A stretch of DNA of 58,680 nucleotides, from the NCBI GenBank assembly GCA_021158185.1, contig JAGGVC010000034.1, positions 1-58,680 of the forward strand, given 5' to 3'. Below, in pieces: positions 15,206 to 21,547 of the stretch; within the stretch, counting starts at the first letter, position 1; each line of letters begins with the position of its first letter. The position numbers were made by a program, and so were the translations under genes. The notes under the pieces are model-generated. The model was not told the DNA's origin and searched no databases. It saw only the letters and a program-made list of their open reading frames with translations. Source of the stretch: a bacterium (GTDB lineage: Bacteria; 4484-113; JAGGVC01).

Positions 15206-16171
15206 CTATATGCCGGATGGCCTTTTATTCAGAAGCTTCCAGAGTTCACTCCGGTGCGCTTCCGCTTCGCGGCGCGCCTTCTCGACTCGTTCGCGAAGAT
15301 CCGGGGGGATATACCCCGGCGTGTCGGGGGGTTCCACAGCAGATACGGAAAATGCCTGCGTAAAAACGCAGGCATGCTCCTCTATCTGTTCAGGGGTCAG
15401 TGTGACCCCTGAACGCAGCTCCTCGGGCAAATCGAGCGTGAACTCGATGACCCGCCGTGCATGCACAGCGATATGCGGGGGAATGTTTCTCCGTATGGTA
15501 TACACGGTCTTCCCCTCTATATTTTCAGCCGTGGCATTTTCCACGACTGGCGTTCCGACGGGAACGAGGCCCCGTCCTTCCAAATACGTCACGAACGCCG
15601 GATGGCGCGTGACAACGATGACGTTCCCATTTGCCATAGGAGTTTTGGCGTTCTCAAATTCTGTAACTGTAACAGAGTACGCCTTGAGCTCACCGCTCGC
15701 GTACTCTTCCACCTGTTCAAGGGTCAGCTCGACCTCCGAACTTTGAAGCTCCTCGGGCAAATCGAGCGCGAGCTCGATTAACTCTTCCGAACACGCTGCT
15801 AAGTCTAGAGAGAGGTACCCACGCGTTGTGTAGACTCTTTTTCGGTCGCCGAATGGCGTGCCCGTTATATCCCGCCTGTTACGGGCGCGCTTTAACCACG
15901 TCACACGCCGTGCGCCGCCAAATGCGTGGATTCTTGCGAAATATCGCGCCACTGCGAGGTGGCGCGAAATAACAAGATCTGCCGGCGGATAATCTTCCAC
16001 CAGGCGAACGATCGGGCTCGACTCCCCCTCCTCGTCGAGGGAATAATTTGCGTGTGAAATGTACGTGCGGTAGCCATGCTCTATTTCAATGGGGCCGTAC
16101 CGGCGACTCTTGAGGTCCCTGATTTTCTCAAGCCTAGCCTCATTCCAGGCTTGAAACTCCTTCTCATTCAT
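15206..16171 (-). CDS. Tandem Csx16-like protein (two fused domains plus N-terminal extension)
   Basis: The likely start is the ATG at 16171 (MNEKEFQAWNEARLEK, 321 aa), not the track start at 16195. After about 62 residues of unknown type come two copies of the fold seen in the 94-aa neighbour. Copy A spans about 65-168 (DLVISRHLAVARYF, IELALDLPEELQSS, LEQVEEYASGELKAYSV). Copy B spans about 183-277 (NVIVVTRHPAFVTYL, HARRVIEFTLDLPEELRSG, PEQIEEHACVFTQAFSV). Both keep the RH pair, but the GxLP turn is changed to RGYL and RRNIPP. Copy A has an Arg-rich insertion (WLKRARNRR). A helical tail ends the protein. A fused pair could act as a pseudo-dimer on a symmetric cyclic nucleotide; this is inference. 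Confidence 0.7.
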   Translation of the reverse strand: MNEKEFQAWNEARLEKIRDLKSRRYGPIEIEHGYRTYISHANYSLDEEGESSPIVRLVEDYPPADLVISRHLAVARYFARIHAFGGARRVTWLKRARNRRDITGTPFGDRKRVYTTRGYLSLDLAACSEELIELALDLPEELQSSEVELTLEQVEEYASGELKAYSVTVTEFENAKTPMANGNVIVVTRHPAFVTYLEGRGLVPVGTPVVENATAENIEGKTVYTIRRNIPPHIAVHARRVIEFTLDLPEELRSGVTLTPEQIEEHACVFTQAFSVSAVEPPDTPGYIPPDLRERVEKARREAEAHRSELWKLLNKRPSGI

Positions 16172-16192
16172 AATCCTAGCTCCCTTGCCCTG

Positions 16193-16206
16193 CACTAGCG
16201 CACTAG
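16193..16206. repeat. Direct repeat of the operator-like CACTAG half-site
   Basis: CACTAG-CG-CACTAG spans the boundary between the Cro-like gene and the Csx16 tandem gene. The same hexamer forms the arms of the palindrome at 16635-16655, so this may be an additional binding site for the same regulator, at the entrance to the anti-defence genes. It is short and may be chance. Confidence 0.3.
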
Positions 16207-16614
16207 GGCTTCGCGGTTCATTTTGCCCGCCCCTACGGGTGCGTCCCGAACGTCGGGGCGGGCGTTGCCACTATCAGATCCCGCTCCCACGGGCGGTTTC
16301 GGGATTTGATCTGAGGTTGAGGTTGCGGGGGGTGGAGTCGAACCACCGGAAGCAGGCTTATGAGACCCGCCCAGGCGCGCAGATTGAAAAATCTCGTGCA
16401 ACTCGACCGGATCGATCCCGAGCAGGCGCGCGAGCTTGAGGTTCACTTCGCGCCTTGGGCGACTTATCTGGCTGCCGCCCTTGAGAAACGCCTTCCAGCG
16501 GCTGTAGCCGGAATCAGTGATGGTTACGTTCGTTGGCTCACGCTCGTTGAATCGCTCGACGACCTGCCGGGCGTTGAGCCCGTTCTCGATTTCGTATCTC
16601 GTAAGTATGTCCAT
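16195..16614 (-). CDS. Cro-like XRE-type DNA-binding protein with tRNA-derived tail
   Basis: First gene of the leftward operon (139 aa). Residues 10-75 form a helix-turn-helix domain (NARQVVERFNE, then ITDSGYSRWKAFLKGG, then REVNLKLARLLGIDPVELHEIF) typical of Cro/CI-type regulators. AAAGGA lies about 11 bases before the ATG. After residue 80 the sequence becomes low-complexity (GGSHKPASGGSTPPPAT, two PVGAG repeats). This tail is encoded by DNA matching the 3' half of an initiator tRNA, so the reading frame has run through an acquired attachment-type sequence. Its position opposite the repressor suggests the Cro side of the switch. Confidence 0.65.
   Translation of the reverse strand: MDILTRYEIENGLNARQVVERFNEREPTNVTITDSGYSRWKAFLKGGSQISRPRREVNLKLARLLGIDPVELHEIFQSARLGGSHKPASGGSTPPPATSTSDQIPKPPVGAGSDSGNARPDVRDAPVGAGKMNREALVR
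16321..16369 (-). other. 3'-half tRNA fragment resembling initiator tRNA-Met, embedded in the Cro-like gene
   Basis: On the minus strand the order is a 5' anticodon-stem arm CGGGT, loop CTCATAA (anticodon CAT), stem GCCTG, variable CTTCC, T-arm GGTGG-TTCGACT-CCACC, acceptor strand CCCCGCA, then A and CC. The acceptor strand CCCCGCA-A matches bacterial initiator tRNAs, where A72 is unpaired with C1. Nothing resembling a D-arm or a 5' acceptor strand lies upstream, so this is not a functional tRNA. A tRNA segment from the anticodon stem to the 3' end is the usual content of a phage or ICE attachment site. Confidence 0.6.
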
Positions 16615-16634
16615 TCGGTTGCCGTCCTTTCAAA

Positions 16635-16655
16635 GTCTAGTGAGGTGCACTAGAC
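16635..16655. promoter_or_regulatory. Candidate phage operator: perfect 8-bp inverted repeat
   Basis: GTCTAGTG, a 5-base spacer (AGGTG), then CACTAGAC: a perfect two-fold symmetric 21-bp site just upstream of the Cro-like gene, at or just after the expected leftward transcription start. The symmetry and position fit binding by a dimeric CI- or Cro-type regulator. Confidence 0.62.
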
Positions 16656-16662
16656 GTTCTGT

Positions 16663-16691
16663 AGGGTATACTGCATTTTGCGGTTTGTCAA
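16663..16691 (-). promoter_or_regulatory. Leftward early promoter for the lytic operon
   Basis: On the minus strand a consensus -35 TTGACA (16686-16691) is followed after 17 bases by a weak TACCCT (16663-16668), or after 15 bases by TATACC. Transcription would start near 16656, at the edge of the 21-bp palindrome. The perfect -35 and weak -10 would suit an operator-controlled promoter. Confidence 0.5.
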
Positions 16692-16714
16692 GCGCGATTG
16701 ACGGACATGCCGAA

Positions 16715-16729
16715 AAATCTAGTAGATTT
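16715..16729. promoter_or_regulatory. Second operator-like inverted repeat overlapping the repressor promoter
   Basis: AAATCT-AGT-AGATTT is a perfect 6-bp inverted repeat ending 2 bases before the repressor -10 box. It shares TCTAGT with the 21-bp palindrome. Binding here would block the repressor promoter, giving autoregulation or Cro control. Confidence 0.5.
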
Positions 16730-16731
16730 GT

Positions 16732-16737
16732 TATAAT
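16732..16737 (+). promoter_or_regulatory. -10 box of a leaderless repressor promoter
   Basis: A consensus TATAAT ends 6 bases before the GTG at 16744, so the predicted transcription start coincides with the start codon. No good -35 is seen at 17 bases, nor any ribosome site. Leaderless repressor mRNA is known from lambda cI. Confidence 0.68.
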
Positions 16738-16743
16738 AGTGGC

Positions 16744-17121
16744 GTGTCAGAATCTTCTGATATCAGAGAGGGATTAACTTTGGATATACCTGATACTAAA
16801 AATTGGGGGCAGTATCTCTGCTATTTAAGACGCAAAGCTGGCCTTTCACAGAAAACCGTGGCTGAACTTATTAGCCGGAAGCCCAACACGATTAGCGCGT
16901 GGGAGAATCAGCGCACCAAGCCCGGCAAAGAGATTATTCCAAAGCTTCAAGAGCTTTACAACGCCGACCTTTCCTTCCTGTACAACATCCGCCTAGAATT
17001 CAAAGAAGCTTCCGAGGGCGAAGTGCTGAAGGAAATTGCGAGCTTGAAGGTTATGATGGAGCAGGTACTTTCCAGCTTCGAAATGCGCCCTTCCGAACTC
17101 GAAGGACGAGACGAGGAGTAA
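16744..17121 (+). CDS. XRE-family phage repressor (CI-like), leaderless
   Basis: A 125-aa protein with a GTG start placed exactly at the expected transcription start. Residues 20-78 are a classic XRE helix-turn-helix (WGQYLCYLRRKAGLSQKTVA, then ISRKPNTISAWENQRTKPG). A short helical C-terminus (EVLKEIASLKVMMEQVLSSF) probably mediates dimerisation. There is no LexA-type peptidase domain, so induction would not be by RecA-stimulated self-cleavage. It is divergent from the Cro-like gene across a region with two operator-like palindromes, and it heads the rightward group with the lipoprotein and recombinase. Confidence 0.82.
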   Translation: MSESSDIREGLTLDIPDTKNWGQYLCYLRRKAGLSQKTVAELISRKPNTISAWENQRTKPGKEIIPKLQELYNADLSFLYNIRLEFKEASEGEVLKEIASLKVMMEQVLSSFEMRPSELEGRDEE

Positions 17122-17127
17122 ATCTGT

Positions 17128-17133
17128 TATAAT
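17128..17133 (+). promoter_or_regulatory. -10 box of a separate promoter for the prophage lipoprotein
   Basis: TATAAT lies 7 bases after the repressor stop and about 30 bases before the lipoprotein ATG. This gene has a leader with AAGGAGG, unlike the leaderless genes on either side. The promoter would allow expression from the lysogen independently of the switch. No clear -35 is visible. Confidence 0.5.
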
Positions 17134-17163
17134 TCCTGTGCTCGAAAACTAAGGAGGCTTATT

Positions 17164-17487
17164 ATGAGGTTTGCATTTGTTGCGATTACGATGTTGCTAT
17201 TGATGGGCTTGTTGCTTTCGTGCGGCGGGGGAAGTTCACTTGCTGACAAAAACCCGTATATCACAATCGAGAACCAGGCTGGAGAACGGGTCGAGGTCTG
17301 GGTATCCGACAATCAAAAATACGATTTCCATCTCTGCGCTACACTCGCTGATGGCGAATCCTGCCAGATATACGTCGAGCCGGGCGAAACCAAGGATATC
17401 AAGTGCGATTACGCATGCCTGTTTGGCCATCAATACTTCAACCAGCCCGGCGGCGAGCTTATCGTGCTACCGCCGTACGGATCGTGA
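17164..17487 (+). CDS. Small prophage lipoprotein (possible exclusion or lysogenic-conversion factor)
   Basis: A 107-aa protein with a type II signal peptide (FVAITMLLLMGLLLSCGGG, lipobox LLSC, Cys near 20). The mature part of about 85 residues is predicted mostly beta, with four more cysteines. AAGGAGG lies 7 bases upstream of the ATG. Lipoproteins expressed beside prophage repressors often block superinfection or change the host surface; here that role rests on location only. The Cys-Gly-Gly-Gly lipobox resembles the host lipoproteins further right, so it may have been acquired from this or a related host. Confidence 0.7.
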   Translation: MRFAFVAITMLLLMGLLLSCGGGSSLADKNPYITIENQAGERVEVWVSDNQKYDFHLCATLADGESCQIYVEPGETKDIKCDYACLFGHQYFNQPGGELIVLPPYGS

Positions 17488-17512
17488 AGCTTCTCAAGCG
17501 CGATAAGTCCTA

Positions 17513-17605
17513 ATGACGATCCCGCCGAACGTGAAGTTCGTGGATCGATTCAAGAAAGCACAGGATAAAGCCCGCGAGGAAAAGCTGAACCTATGGAGTG
17601 ATTAG
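17513..17605 (+). CDS. 30-aa small ORF before the recombinase
   Basis: MTIPPNVKFVDRFKKAQDKA and ten more residues, highly charged and helical, ending at TAG 17605. No good ribosome site precedes the ATG (only TAAGTCC). It may be a real coupled small protein or chance; nothing identifies a function. The remaining 160 bases up to the recombinase hold no other ORF and probably carry the recombinase promoter. Confidence 0.3.
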   Translation: MTIPPNVKFVDRFKKAQDKAREEKLNLWSD

Positions 17606-17753
17606 TAAAACACCCGTAAATGCTCACAACTGTTCGCTTATATTATGTTCAGTATTATTCCCCTCATATGGACGCTTTAGGCCAGCCTCGTCGATTTCTG
17701 AGGGCGTCGTAGGATTCTGGCGGGCCTACCGAGATGCGTTTCGCGCAGCATGG

Positions 17754-17759
17754 TACAAT
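17754..17759 (+). promoter_or_regulatory. -10 box of a leaderless recombinase promoter
   Basis: TACAAT lies 7 bases before the ATG at 17767 and there is no Shine-Dalgarno site. The predicted start is at or one base before the ATG. This supports choosing 17767 over the track start at 17734. Confidence 0.55.
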
Positions 17760-17766
17760 CCACTCG

Positions 17767-19341
17767 ATGGCAGACCCGAGGCGAGCGGTAATTTATGCCC
17801 GTATCAGCCAGAGCGACGGGCGGGATGTCACGATCGACGACCAGATCCGCACAGGCCAGCAGTACGCACGCCAGCAGGACTGGTTTATCGTCGACACGAT
17901 TGCGGATGTCGATGTATCCGCCGCCACGTTCGAACGCCCTGGCTGGAACAAAATCCTCAAGCTCGCGCGCTCACGCAGGATCGATGTAATCATCGCCAAG
18001 CATCCCGACCGCGTGAGCCGCGACATAGACGGCAAAGTCACACCGAGCTACTTCCAGATGCGCGATCAGATCCTCGCCGATCTGGGGGTCACGCTTGAAT
18101 TCACATCCTACACGGCCTTCGACACCGGCACCGCCGCCGGCTGGATGGGAGATCGGATCGGGATGCTGTTTGCGCAGTTCCACATCGAGCAGAGCCGCGA
18201 AAAAGCGCACCTGATGCGCCGCCAGCGACTTGAGCGGGGCGCGTGGCCTGGCGGAATACTACCGCTCGGTACACGGCTCAACGAAAGCTCCGAGCTTGAG
18301 CGCGACCCCGAAGACTGGCATGTGATCGAGTTCGTATTCAGGCGCTGGCTCGATACCAATTCAATCGCCCAAGTCGTCCGGGACTGCGCAGAGCGCGGCT
18401 ATCGCTCGCGCCCCCGAAAGAAACCCGGCAAAACAGCGATGAGCCGAAACAGGCTCGATAAAACAGCGGTGCGTCGGATACTGACGAATCGACATTATCT
18501 CGGCGAGATGCAGGCCTACGGGCGCACCTGGCGCTGTGCCGGCGGTTCGTTGATCGACACCGACATTTTCGAGCGAGCCAATGCTTTGCTGAATGGCCGC
18601 CGCCGATCCCGTAGCCCGGAGAAGCGCGTTTACCTTTTAAGCGGTCTCGTATTCGAGGCCGCAACCGGCCTGCCGATGACCGGTTATTTCGTCGATAGCA
18701 AAAAGCGCAAACGAACGTATTACTACAAGCCGCTGAAAAGGTTGCTGAGTCCCGAACAGCAGAAACTTCTGCCGGGGCTTCAGATGAAATTGGTGCCCGC
18801 CGAGAAACTTGAGGCAGAAGTCTTGAAGGCATTCTGTGATCTGGCGGACGATCCGAAGATTGCCCGCTTCGAAGCCGAGGCGATCACCGAGATGGAGAAG
18901 GCGCTCAGGATCCTCGAGAGCGAACTTGAGCGTGAAAACGAGTACATGCAGAAATGCCTACAAACCTACCGCATGGTGCTTGAACTCAAGTCCGCAGGAC
19001 ATATACCCCCCGAGCCCGAAACATATGAACTTGAGCAGGACATTCTGCAGCGCAAAAACAACCTGGCAGAGCTCAACGAAGCCATCTCGCTCATCCAGGC
19101 GGCGCTTGGTCAGCACGACCTGCTGACGCGCACGATCAAGCAGATTTCGCAATTAGCAGGCCATATTGGGGATTCCGAGCGTCATTATCTGCGCTCATTG
19201 CTATCACTTGTGACCGGGCGAATCGCTGTCTCACCAGAGGGCTTCGAGCTAGTACTGATGGGGATTCAGCCGGAAAACGCTCTTACCAATGTAGTGAGCA
19301 TACTCGGAGAGGGTGGGATTCGAACCCACGTCACGAGGTAA
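17767..19341 (+). CDS. Large serine recombinase (prophage integrase)
   Basis: A 524-aa protein starting MADPRRAVIYARISQSDGR, with catalytic Ser14. The resolvase domain continues with DDQIRTGQQYA, PGWNKILKLA and DRVSRD. The recombinase domain includes FVFRRWLDTNSIAQVVRD and AVRRILTNRHYLGEM. A YLLSGLVFEAATGLPMTGYF segment sits where the zinc ribbon should be but has no cysteines. A coiled coil (about 360-450) follows, as needed for integration/excision control. The last 11 or so codons (GGIRTHVTR) and the stop lie antisense within the tRNA-Ser gene, which is strong evidence that this end of the prophage is its attachment site. Confidence 0.9.
   Translation: MADPRRAVIYARISQSDGRDVTIDDQIRTGQQYARQQDWFIVDTIADVDVSAATFERPGWNKILKLARSRRIDVIIAKHPDRVSRDIDGKVTPSYFQMRDQILADLGVTLEFTSYTAFDTGTAAGWMGDRIGMLFAQFHIEQSREKAHLMRRQRLERGAWPGGILPLGTRLNESSELERDPEDWHVIEFVFRRWLDTNSIAQVVRDCAERGYRSRPRKKPGKTAMSRNRLDKTAVRRILTNRHYLGEMQAYGRTWRCAGGSLIDTDIFERANALLNGRRRSRSPEKRVYLLSGLVFEAATGLPMTGYFVDSKKRKRTYYYKPLKRLLSPEQQKLLPGLQMKLVPAEKLEAEVLKAFCDLADDPKIARFEAEAITEMEKALRILESELERENEYMQKCLQTYRMVLELKSAGHIPPEPETYELEQDILQRKNNLAELNEAISLIQAALGQHDLLTRTIKQISQLAGHIGDSERHYLRSLLSLVTGRIAVSPEGFELVLMGIQPENALTNVVSILGEGGIRTHVTR
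19305..19341. other. Prophage right attachment region (recombinase 3' end within tRNA-Ser)
   Basis: The recombinase reading frame and the tRNA-Ser 3' part share these 37 bases. For integration at a tRNA 3' end, the phage normally carries an identity segment that restores the tRNA. The crossover should therefore lie in or just beyond this stretch. The exact core cannot be set without the left junction, which is outside the window. Confidence 0.55.
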
Positions 19342-19393
19342 CCCGTGAATCGGTTTTCGAGACCGACGCCTTCAACCACTCGGCCACCTCTCC
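19305..19393 (-). tRNA. tRNA-Ser (anticodon CGA)
   Basis: On the minus strand the acceptor GGAGAGG pairs with CCTCTCC, with discriminator G. The D-arm is TGGCCGAGTGGTTGAAGGC. The anticodon arm is TCGGT-CTCGAAA-ACCGA, anticodon CGA, reading UCG codons. A long type II variable arm and T-arm GTGGG-TTCGAAT-CCCAC follow. The length of 89 bases and the long variable arm are typical of serine tRNAs. No 3' CCA is encoded. It is complete and bounds the prophage. Confidence 0.97.
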
Positions 19394-19464
19394 GCATCAA
19401 GTCTATTATATCCGCAAATAAGCCTTGATTTCCAAGAAAGACGCTTGATAGCTGCAATATGAGA

Positions 19465-19470
19465 TATCAT
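19465..19470 (+). promoter_or_regulatory. -10 box of a leaderless miaA promoter
   Basis: TATCAT ends 7 bases before the GTG start of miaA. Alternatively TTGATA (19445-19450) with a 17-base spacer pairs with CATTAT (19468-19473). Either way transcription starts at or next to the start codon, and no ribosome site is present. Confidence 0.45.
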
Positions 19471-19477
19471 TATTTCC

Positions 19478-20554
19478 GTGCCGAATTATCCGCAGAATCT
19501 TGATAGCCCTTGCACTCAGCCCGTGCCCGTCCTAATGGGGCCGACCGGCAGCGGCAAAACATCAACCGCCGTCGCACTCGCCCGAAACTTCCCCGTCACC
19601 GCCGTCGTAGCTGACCTGCGTCAGGTTATGTCAGGCATGGTGATCGGCAGCGCACAGCCCACGCCAGACGAGCTCGCCGCCCTGCCCCACAAACTTTCAG
19701 GCGTGCTCGATCCTGCGACCGACATAACAGTCAACGACTGGCGCAAGCTTGCAGAAGCTGCAATCGCCGAAGTGATAACAGAAGACAGGATTCCGCTCGT
19801 CCTGGGCGGAAGCGGACTTGCAGTTCAGGCTCTGATATCAGGCGCGCGTTTCGACGCGCCGCCCGCGCCCATTCTCAGGAAAGCGCTTAACCGATGGCTT
19901 GACGAAGGCGCACTCGATTCGATTGTTGAAGCGGCTGGCGATGCGATTTCAGGTTTAATCAGGCGTGATGAATTTACGAATCCCCATCGCGTAATCCGCG
20001 CCATCGAAAGATTCGCGTACAGGAACCGCGAAACACCGCCGCCCGCATTCCTGCCGGATTTTGTGAAGGATGCCTGTGCTCGTCAGACAGATGCCTGGTG
20101 CGGTCTCCCTGAGGCGACAAGTGAGGATGACGATGAAATGGCCGCCCCTGCGTATGCGTATCGGATTTTCGCGCTCGATCCCGATCTCAAGTGGCTTGCG
20201 GAAAGAATTCACCGGCGTGCGAAGGCGATGTTTGAGGGCGGGATGCTCGACGAAGTGAAGGCGCTTCTTGAACGCGGTGTGGCGCGGGACGCGCGCGCGC
20301 TGAAGGGCCACGGCTATCCCGAAGCGATAGGTGTGCTCGATGGTGACATGAGCATAGATGAAGCGATCGAGAAAACCGCCGCCGTTACGCGTAAGTACGC
20401 GAAAAGGCAGATGACCTGGCTCAAGGGCAGGTTCGACGATGTCGAATTCATCAGGGTCGGCGAGGATCACCCGCCGGAAGATGCGGCGGACGTAATAGGA
20501 AGATGGCTGGAGGACAACTGGCCGCTGTCGTGCAATTCCACGAAGCAGGAATAA
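19478..20554 (+). CDS. miaA: tRNA dimethylallyltransferase
   Basis: A 358-aa protein that adds the dimethylallyl group to A37 of tRNAs reading UNN codons. The P-loop is LMGPTGSGKTSTAVALA (about 19-35). The expected ADSRQVY motif is altered to VVADLRQVMSGMVIGSAQPT. Later blocks are IPLVLGGSGLAVQALISG, NPHRVIRAIERF and the C-terminal TRKYAKRQMTWLKGR. The Ser-to-Leu change in the DSRQ motif is notable because that serine is normally conserved. Family length is usually about 310; the extra is mainly N-terminal residues and a middle loop. GTG start, apparently leaderless. Confidence 0.93.
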   Translation: MPNYPQNLDSPCTQPVPVLMGPTGSGKTSTAVALARNFPVTAVVADLRQVMSGMVIGSAQPTPDELAALPHKLSGVLDPATDITVNDWRKLAEAAIAEVITEDRIPLVLGGSGLAVQALISGARFDAPPAPILRKALNRWLDEGALDSIVEAAGDAISGLIRRDEFTNPHRVIRAIERFAYRNRETPPPAFLPDFVKDACARQTDAWCGLPEATSEDDDEMAAPAYAYRIFALDPDLKWLAERIHRRAKAMFEGGMLDEVKALLERGVARDARALKGHGYPEAIGVLDGDMSIDEAIEKTAAVTRKYAKRQMTWLKGRFDDVEFIRVGEDHPPEDAADVIGRWLEDNWPLSCNSTKQE

Positions 20555-20604
20555 GCGATTAATGCGCCACTCTCTGCAAGCTAAATGCTCAGGTCGCAGT
20601 GCGT

Positions 20605-21375
20605 CTATTCGTTCATCCGCAGCCAGATAGTTCTCGGCTCATCCGCCCGAATATCGAACCACAGGAATGCAGCATCGGGATCATCAAAATCGAGTGTGTT
20701 GCTGATGATGTGATCGCCCGGCGGGATCTGCGCAGCATCCTCTTCGTCCGGAGCAAGCTCGAATAATAGCTCGCCGTCCAAGTACTGCGGGAAATCCCTG
20801 TCGGTCTCGTTTATAACAGTGATCGTCCCCCATTCGGATTCCGGCGGGACGAACTTCTCTTCTTCGTCTACATCCCCAGTCGGCACCTCGCTGATAACAT
20901 CACCCGTATTCCTGTCTATGGTCTGCTTGATTTCCTGCTCGGCTGCGAATATCTCCTGGACGTACGCCATGCCTGCTTCAAGCGTGATCTCGCGCGTACC
21001 CAGTCCTTCGAATCCAGGCGTCGAAACATCGTAGATTCCGGGATCAAGCTCCCAGATGTACGATTCTCCTGCTGGAATCTGCTCGTCTGGATTTTCGCCA
21101 ACACGGAACGGAAGCGACAAATCCGTGCGGTTGTAGATTTCGAGCGTCGCAAGCTCCATCTGCCCCGGATTGACCCCTTCAGGCGTATCGGCAATCTCGG
21201 TGTTTGCCGCGGCGATAACAACCGGATCCTTAAATAGCCTGATAATTTTGTACGTGTACTTGACGATGGTGGCGAGCGGCTTGAGAATTCCGAGCGCCCC
21301 TCCGCAGGACGGTACCGACATAAGAACGAACGACGCAAGCGTGACGACAAGCAACGTCTTGGCAAATCTCTTCAT
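20605..21375 (-). CDS. Hypothetical lipoprotein (256 aa)
   Basis: The ATG at 21375 after AGGAGGATGATC starts MKRFAKTLLVVTLASFVLMSVPSCGG, a type II signal peptide with the lipid-modified Cys near 24. The mature part is mostly beta, with two similar halves that contain ...TVINETDRDFPQYLDGELLF... and ...LEIYNRTDLSLPFRVGE. These look like repeated domains presenting short values after a turn. I recognise no family. It is convergent with miaA, with only 50 bases between them. The track start 24 codons upstream lacks a ribosome site. Confidence 0.75.
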   Translation of the reverse strand: MKRFAKTLLVVTLASFVLMSVPSCGGALGILKPLATIVKYTYKIIRLFKDPVVIAAANTEIADTPEGVNPGQMELATLEIYNRTDLSLPFRVGENPDEQIPAGESYIWELDPGIYDVSTPGFEGLGTREITLEAGMAYVQEIFAAEQEIKQTIDRNTGDVISEVPTGDVDEEEKFVPPESEWGTITVINETDRDFPQYLDGELLFELAPDEEDAAQIPPGDHIISNTLDFDDPDAAFLWFDIRADEPRTIWLRMNE

Positions 21376-21547
21376 GATCATCCTCCTGACCCTTACAGAA
21401 AGCCTGTTTCCCGATATCATTATACCAGATATTCTCGCAACCTGCAACTATGCACGCGAAACGAGTCCGTGGGGCATTCTATGCTCAATCGCCTTCTACG
21501 AAATACACATAACATTGTATATTTGCAGGATCAACACCGATTCGATG

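Noticed and set aside
14901-16171. A chromosomal type III CRISPR locus around the Csx16-like genes
   Set aside because: No Cas10, Csm/Cmr, Cas6 or CRISPR array is present; the flanking genes are a phage early operon.
16321-16369. A functional tRNA-Met gene
   Set aside because: The 3' half is convincing but no D-arm or 5' acceptor strand exists upstream, so it cannot fold as a tRNA.
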